A DNA stretch of 64,000 bases from Vulpes vulpes (Eukaryota > Chordata > Mammalia > Carnivora > Canidae). How positions within the stretch are numbered: the stretch's first letter is position 1; each line of letters begins with the position of its first letter. A program made the translations under genes and the position numbers. This document shows, in pieces, positions 57,755 to 64,000 of the stretch. Under the pieces are notes generated by a model. That model worked only from the letters and a program-made list of their open reading frames with translations, ran no database searches and had not been told where the DNA came from. The stretch spans positions 80,158,501 through 80,222,500 of the forward strand of contig NC_132791.1 in the NCBI RefSeq assembly GCF_048418805.1, written 5' to 3'.

Positions 57755-57932
57755 GAGGTCCCTAGGTGACACAGTGGTTTGGCGCCTGCCTTTGGCCCAG
57801 GGCGTGATCCTGGAGACCCAGGATCGAATCCCACATCGGGCTCCCAGTGCATGGAGCCTGCTTCTCCCTCTGCCTGTGTCTCTGCCTCTCTCTCTCTCTC
57901 TCTCTCTCTATCATAAAAAAATAATAAAAAAA
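57755..57932 (+). mobile_element. Young CAN-SINE, sense, within L1
   Basis: 'ggtccctaggtgacacagtg' head, 'gcctgcctttggcccaggg', 'ccaggatcgaatcccacatc', (CT)n and A-rich tail. The 16-bp target-site duplication aagaaaccttcatagg at 57739-57754 and 57933-57948 is perfect, so insertion was recent. Confidence 0.97.
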
Positions 57933-58374
57933 AAGAAACCTTCATAGGCTTTTCAGTGATGATACCATTTTATATTCCTACTAGTAGTTCATGAGAGATC
58001 CAATTTCTACACATTCTCGCCAGCTTTGCTGTTTTTTTTTTTTTAAATCTTAGCTATTCTGATGAGTGTGTTATCTTTCATTGTGGCTTCAATTTGCATT
58101 TCTCTAATGGCTAATGATGTTGAGCATCTTTTCTTGTGCTCAGTTGCTAACTGTACATCCTCTTAAGTGAAAAAGTCTGTCCATATATTTTGTGTCTTTT
58201 CTAATTAGATTGTTTGTTTTACTGTTCAGTTTTGAGAGTTTTTAATATATTCTAGACATTCCTCATTTGTCAGATATGTGCTTTGCAAACATCTTCTCCC
58301 AGTCTGTAGCTTGTCTTTCTATCCTCTCATGGGGCCATTCACAATGCAAAAATTTTTGTTATGTTTTCCACTTT

Positions 58375-58486
58375 CTTTTTTTAAGACTTTATTTTTAAGT
58401 AATCTCTATACACAACGTGGGGCTCAAACTCATGACCCTGAGATCAAGAGCTGTATGCCTTACCAACTGAACCAGCTGGGAATCCC
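58375..58486 (-). mobile_element. Older CAN-SINE, antisense, within L1
   Basis: 'aagactttatttttaagtaa', 'acgtggggctcaaactcatg', 'ccaactgaaccagctgggaa'. Target-site duplication atgttttccacttt (58361-58374) versus atgcttttccattt (58487-58500). Confidence 0.93.
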
Positions 58487-58691
58487 ATGCTTTTCCATTT
58501 CAGTGCAATCCAATTTATTGGTTTTTCCTTTCATGGAGTCTAACAACTCTGCCTGGCTCTAGTTCTCAAAGATTTTCTCCTATTTTTTTCTAAAAGTTTT
58601 ATAGTTTCATGTTAAATTTAAACTTGTGTTAAACTTGTGGTCCATTTAGACTTAATTTTTTACAAGGTATGATGTGAGGTTTAAACTAAGG

Positions 58692-58751
58692 TGCTTGCTT
58701 TTTTATTTTTTTATTTTTATTTTTATTTTTATTTATTTATTTATTTATTTT
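58692..58751. repeat. (TTTTA)n/(TTTA)n microsatellite
   Basis: TTTTTA units grading into TTTA units, within the L1. Confidence 0.9.
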
Positions 58752-59225
58752 GCTTCTGGATGTCCAGTTGCTCTAGCACCATTTTTTGAAAAAGCTATCT
58801 TTCCTCCAGTGACCATCTTCCATAATTTTGTCAAAAATTAGCGGAGTACCTTTTTTTGCAGATCTATTTTTTGGGTTCTCTAGTTTGTTCCATTGATACA
58901 TGGATCTATCCCTCTGCCGATACTATATTTTCTTGCTGTTGTAGCTATAGAGTAAGCATTAACATTGGATAGAGTGATCCTTCTCACTTTATTCTTCCTT
59001 TCCAAAATAATTTTAGCTCTCTTGGTCCTATGCCTTTCCATATAGAACTTAAGAATAAGCTTTTCTATGTTCACAACAACCTTGCAAGGATATTGATAGG
59101 AATTATGTTCAACCTATAAATCATGTTGGAGAGAAATGACATCTTTACTATGCTGAGTCTTCCAATCCATGAACACAGTATGTCTCTCCATTTATTTAGG
59201 TTTTCTTTGATTTCTTTCATATCCT

Positions 59226-59639
59226 TTGTCTTTCCTGACAGACTAAATATACTAAAATTGACTATTTTTATCTGATTCTTCTAGACTGACAGATTTTGGG
59301 CACCCAAATTCTTCAGTCTAAACCATAGTCTGGTAGTGTACTTAAGGTGAGAGGAGAGTGGACAGGATAGAGTCACAGAAACAATATTAATTTCTAGGAA
59401 GGTAGCAGGAACTCATACTTATTTGGAATGCCATCTTGGGAAAGTTACATCATCTTTGTTTCTTTGATTTCCTTCTTTGTGATGGACAGGGAGGCAATGT
59501 AGAGTTCCCCATCAAGAATACTTGTGAAGATTAAGTGAGAGGATACATTTAATACTGAAAGCAGAGCTTGGTGTACCCAAGCCCTCGATTTCATGATTTT
59601 ATTTATTCACTTATGATTTTGGGTACATTGTTATTGATA
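59226..59639. other. Unique stretch
   Basis: No gene or clear repeat after the L1 ends. Confidence 0.45.
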
Positions 59640-59800
59640 TTACTTGCCTATCACTTTACATAGCTTCCATCACAACAACACTGTGCAGTAAGCTGTATTA
59701 TCACTGCTGAGAAAAATGAGATCTGGACATGGGAATAAAAAATGGCAGAATCAGTCTGACCTGCTTGGCTTTAAAGCCCATTATTTCCACCCAACCACAT
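59640..59800 (-). mobile_element. MIR SINE, antisense
   Basis: 'ctatcactttacatagcttc', 'acaacaacactgtgcagtaa', 'ggcagaatcagtctgacctg', 'ctttaaagcccattatttcc'. Inverted MIR. Confidence 0.75.
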
Positions 59801-60657
59801 TCTCAGGCCTGGGTTTTTAGTCTATCCTCTGAAGAGTCACAACTTGCACTTGGTGGCCTCTAAAGTCCTTGAGACATCCAAACCAGGAGAGGGGAGTTTT
59901 CAAAGAAAAAACACCCTTTCTTTCTCCATAACATGCAAACAGTGAGAAATGGGAAATCCTTCTCTTATGTTTATGCTTACTCATGTATCTGCAACTGAAT
60001 TTTAAGTCTCTTTTCCTTTGTTTGGTGCTTTAAAATAGTTTATTACCACTTTCAATGTAATTTCCCACCATTCACCACAAAAGTTGTAATGACTTTTACT
60101 GTAAGTGTTAAATCACTTGTCACTTGAAGACAGATGGCAGGACACTAAGAAATGACGAGAGCCTTGTCTGAAAGGAAGAGTCCATATATAAGAAGGGGGC
60201 AGGAAGTCTATGACTTTTCAAAATTAAAGATAATTCATATTTTACATTAGGAAGATTTCGATTTGAGCAAAATGTGCCTTGCATTCTCCCTCATTTTGAA
60301 GGAGCTGAATTAGGCACACTGCAAGCCCCGAAACTAGGAAGAGCCTGGCACTTGAGTTTCTGGAAGCTTTCCAAGAAGCTAGTCCAAAGTATGCATTAAA
60401 CCATGCCAGGAACAAAGTACCACAGCTTGCAGATTTCTGTCCCCACTCTCTTTTCATACTCTGAGATGGTGGACACTTGCTGACAGCCTCCCACTTTGTG
60501 GACCCTCTGCCTCTAAAATCTGCTACTCATTAATTCTGAATTGGGGAGATGCAGACATTTGGGCAGCAGAAACTCATTGGGGAGCCATATGATAGGATGC
60601 TTAGTCAGAATAGGAGTGAGAACACAGAGGGTATACATGCAGGAGGAGATGCAGTAG
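59801..60657. other. Unique stretch
   Basis: No gene or recognisable repeat. The minus frame 60242-60457 has no signature. Confidence 0.45.
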
Positions 60658-60960
60658 ATATATTAGTTTACTTGGCACACCAGCTGCTTTAATACATGCA
60701 GTGACTTAACAAAAGAGAAGTTGATTACTTACTCATATTTAGTCCAAAATAAGGCTTCCTGAATGGCAGGTCACCTTGCACATGGCTATGTAGTCATCTA
60801 GGCACTTACCTTGTGGATTCACCTTCTGACCCCCAAATCTCTGTACAGTGATGTCAGAGAGAACCTAGTCTCAGATGAGCTTGTCCAGAAGGCAGACCAA
60901 ATGCTGGCAGTTACACAGACCTGTTCTCTAGGACTCCGGGGAGACAGGATTCCATCAAGT
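60658..60960 (-). mobile_element. Possible degraded LTR (tentative)
   Basis: 'atattagtttacttggcaca', 'cagctgctttaatacatgc' and 'gattcaccttctgaccccc' recall the inverted end of MaLR-type LTRs, but divergence is high. Confidence 0.25.
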
Positions 60961-61074
60961 TAGTGTAGGGCAGGTGCCATTTTGATTCACAGAAGAACTC
61001 GGCTTGGAGGAAGATGTTTTATTAAAGTGTCCCTGCATGTTAATATCTGTGAGGCACTTTCTAGTCTCAGATTG
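60961..61074. other. Unique stretch
   Basis: Short, featureless. Confidence 0.4.
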
Positions 61075-61388
61075 CACAGTGTTCATTCTCAGCATATTTG
61101 CATTGTTGGCTTCTCCTCATCATTCTCATTTCCCTTTAAATGCAATGACCTCAGAACCTTCTCTCACATTCCTCTTTTATAAGTCTTCCCTTTATCACCA
61201 AACTCGAACATACTACCCTGTTTGATTTCCTTCATAGAACTTATCTGGATATGAAATTATTATACCCGTGACGTATTTATTTTCTCTCTTTCCCACTGGG
61301 ATATAATCTACAAGATAACATGGGATCTCCCTGTTTCAAACACTAACAATGGCATTTCCTCAATAAATGATGGTTAGATGAATTAAAA
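61075..61388 (+). mobile_element. L2 LINE 3' region
   Basis: 'aatgacctcagaaccttctc', 'catagaacttatctggatat', 'cgtatttattttctctcttt', 'cctcaataaatgatggttag' and 'atgaattaa' keep L2 3' order. Confidence 0.65.
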
Positions 61389-63192
61389 AAAATACATCCT
61401 TCTACTTATAAAACTAGGGAAATTCCATTCCATTTTCTGTGAGTATTTAAGAAAACAGAAGGCTACAAATATAGGCATTCCCATGCCTAAGAAATGCCAG
61501 TGGCATATTAATTCACGAGTATATATAAAGTTTTTTTTTCTATTTAACTGTGTCACTATTATTTCATTTCATTGTAAAGCAATTCAGAAAGATTCCTTTA
61601 GAGTTCTCTGTGTCTAATAGGTCTGCTTGAGGTCTGAAAAGTCCTAACAAGCACACACACAAATAACTGAACATGTCCAAAAAGTCATACTATGGCTAAT
61701 ATAGGGTAAGTATAGTAAAGTTAAAGGGAACATGGAAACATGTAATGAAATAAATAGTATTAATCCCTTCAGAATCAGTGCTGTAACAAATAACCAAGCT
61801 TGTCACTATCCATTCTATTAATCCAAAATCTGTAATATTACAATCTTTATTGCAAGCCAAAGTATCATTATTACCAGAAAATTAAGTGAAGGTATAAAGG
61901 TGGCAGTCAAGAAGTACAATTAACTGTAGAAATTTTAAATCTGAGTATTCAGGAGATCATTATGTATCTAATTTAAGAAACAAATAGACTTTATTGATGG
62001 ATTTGTAGACAGAATTCTTGCAACCGGAAAAAAAAAAAAAACCCTGTAGTCTAGAACTAGGCTAGCCTATTGCCTTTCTGTGAAGCACAGTCTAAGGCTA
62101 TAGACTCTCCTCTTTAAGATCCAGGCACCTAAAAATGTGTATTTCATCTAATGAACAGAGAAACTGTGTAACTAGATAATGCCTTATATTTGCATCCAAC
62201 ACCAACATCCCTCTCTCTCTTCCTCTCTCTCTCAGAATACTTGTGAATTCAGTAAATACCTACCACAGATTTTGTACTGTCACTTTATTTATTTCATGTT
62301 TCTGCTGTTACAGGCTTGCTAATCATCCCAGATAGTATTGGCAGGTGCCTACACATTATGCAGTACCTGCAGGAAATCTCAGATTGTACCTCCTTTATGC
62401 TTGTGTGGCATCCATTTTATCAGCTCAAATAACTGAGTTCTGGATGAGTAATGAACGGGGTGTTGCTTTGGCTTTGCATCCACAAACTTGAGTCCTACAA
62501 TCCCACAGACACCAAAGGCAGCACGTCCTCCTGGCTCACCACTGGCTTCCCCTCCCGGTGGGATGTCTCAGCAGCATTGCTACAGCCCTGCTTTTCAAAG
62601 CCAAACACTGAATTCAGGTTCCACTCTCCTGCCAACTCAATGCCTCATTGATTTTCCTTTATTGTTTCCAAGTATATTGTGTAGATAAATGAGTGGTGGA
62701 TAGGATTTAAAGTTTGTGCAAGGATTTAGTGAAGATTTTTAAAAAATCCAAATGTTTGGGTATTCATACATTGCTTATCTACTTCCCTTGGAAGCCAATG
62801 GGAAACCATCCAAGAAGGATTTTATATCTTTGCCAACATTTCCTGCTTTAAGTTGGGTGAAAACAGCATGTGGTCCTGCTTCAATAGTTACACATTTTCA
62901 ATTTTGGTCATAGTCAGAAATTGCCTTAATAAGAAAGTTTGGGAAATAAATAGGTAAATCAACTCAACTTGAAATTTGGAAAAACTTAGGTTCTGGATGT
63001 AAATATAGGTATGCTTCATTTTGTCCAAAATGGTCTGGATGACCAAAGAGAACAGAGGAAGAATAAAAAGCAATGGTTTAGAAGGTGGAAGTCTTGGTTT
63101 TACAGTGATTCATTGGAAAAATCTGAATAGATCTTTTAGATCCTTGGTTGTTTCATTGGCAAAATTTGCATATTCCAGCTAACAAGTTTGTC
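61389..63192. other. Unique stretch
   Basis: About 1.8 kb with no recognised gene or transposon. It includes an A-run at 62027-62040 and a (CT)n-like run at 62211-62233. The two overlapping frames at 62451-62688 have no signature. Confidence 0.45.
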
Positions 63193-63218
63193 AAAAAAAA
63201 AAAAAAAAAAAAAAAAAA
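63193..63218 (+). repeat. (A)26 tract
   Basis: Uninterrupted run of 26 A. No recognisable retrotransposed body upstream. Confidence 0.92.
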
Positions 63219-63872
63219 CCCTGGGTACCTTATGACTAGAGGGAGTTCATGACTTTCTCTGGGATGACACACTGTGTGCAGAAAAATCCCAAGGGGCTAA
63301 CATCATAAATACATACTGTCAGAGGGCCATTATCTGTATGCGTCAAGTTCCTAAGTGCCTAACTTGACCAAGTGATGACCCAACATAAGAGGAAATTTGG
63401 TCCATTTTATCAGAAAATAGGTCTATGTTATCTTTGTGTAAACTTCTCAGACAGTTTTAGTTTCTTACTCCTTACTCTCCTAGATTCTGTTGGCTATTGA
63501 ACAATACTCAGGAATGTCGTCCTCAAACCCTGTGTTATTATATCATTTGCTTGATCACATACTTACAGGGAGCATAAGTGTGTATATATCATCGAAGTTA
63601 TTCTTAAAGGCTCAATACCAACAGCACTCCTTCCTTAATTCCTGATGACATGATTTTACATATGATGGCTAGGTATGCCGGTGGTTATGTTTCTCTAAAG
63701 TTCAGCCATGGGTGATTTTTGTATGATCTTCCCAAAGGTCAGCTGGGCGTTAGTTATTGGCTGATCCCTCCCCAATAAATGTGCTGACATCTAGGACATA
63801 TATACCTCTGAATAAATGCATAAAGGCTTTACATAGCCTAAGCAGGAAAAACATAATAGGTACCTATAATAT
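63219..63872. other. Unique stretch
   Basis: No gene or clear repeat seen. Confidence 0.45.
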
Positions 63873-64000
63873 AATAGCTACCATTTACTGAGTCTTTAGT
63901 CTATAAAACATACAGAGCTAAACATTTATAAGCATAATTTCACTTTATTTTTATAGTAACCCTAAGAGGCAAGACCATTACTATTCCTGTTTTAAACATG
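63873..64000 (-). mobile_element. MIR SINE, antisense, cut by window edge
   Basis: 'taatagctaccatttactga', 'aattttcactttattttt'-like region and 'agtaaccctaagaggcaaga' match the inverted MIR start. The element continues past the end. Confidence 0.85.

Larger units (their letters stand above)
56484..59225 (-). mobile_element. L1M LINE, antisense, 3'UTR and ORF2 part
   Basis: A second antisense L1: 3'UTR ('caattaacatataacacaat', 'cttattcagatttcaccagt'), then ORF2 ('aatttgcatttctctaatgg', 'agatatgtgctttgcaaaca', 'gctctagcaccattttttga', 'gttccattgatacatggatc', 'tgagtcttccaatccatgaa'). It is broken by a sense SINE (57755-57932), an antisense SINE (58375-58486), a (TG)n and a (TTTA)n. All frames dead. 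The stretch 56640-57040, containing the tandem duplication, is less certainly L1. Confidence 0.88.

Overview
This 64 kb window is ordinary mammalian nuclear DNA, almost certainly from a carnivore and most likely a canid. The evidence is 19 tRNA-Lys-derived CAN-SINEs, including copies with the canid-type head 'gggatccctgggtggcgcag', tRNA-like A and B boxes, a CT-rich tail and near-perfect target-site duplications (TSDs). They sit among mammal-wide repeats: MIR, L2, L1M, MaLR LTRs, MER5 and Tigger1. I see no intact protein-coding gene, rRNA, tRNA, CRISPR array or operon-like arrangement. The open frames present are short, stop-ridden or made of repeats, so the window reads as intergenic or deep intronic.

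Layout. 0-12 kb: an antisense L1M tail, MaLR-type LTR blocks (3.9-4.3 and 7.4-7.9 kb, with a weaker LTR-derived block between them), a MER5 and two MIRs. 12-18.7 kb: an L1M 3' end, a MIR, and an L1 with a 5' inversion of twin-priming type next to a second L1 fragment. 18.7-24 kb: a more GC-rich stretch with a broken MIA2/CTAGE-family pseudogene, itself split by a young SINE. 24.4-28.1 kb: nested SINEs, then an almost complete Tigger1 transposon whose transposase is dead. 28-31.7 kb: mostly unique DNA with CpGs, G-runs and regulatory-type motifs. 31.7-35.8 kb: a pyrimidine tract, SINEs, a long L2 and an MLT1 LTR. 36-41.5 kb: mostly unique DNA, including the best candidate conserved non-coding block. 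41.7-48 kb: clustered SINEs, an LTR and microsatellites. 48-54.8 kb: unique DNA with several MIRs, an AT-rich island and a Z-DNA-prone CA tract. 54.8-59.2 kb: a dense antisense L1 block with three SINEs and a perfect 91-bp tandem duplication. 59-64 kb: mostly unique, with L2 and MIR relics.

No genes act together here. The biology visible is layered retrotransposition (L1, the SINEs it mobilises, and processed copies) over older DNA-transposon and LTR relics. A few unique patches could be regulatory, but that needs cross-species alignment. I found no convincing new biological system. The most checkable items are the split CTAGE-like pseudogene, the 91-bp duplication, the twin-primed L1, the 5'-truncated SINE with its own TSD, and the candidate non-coding elements.
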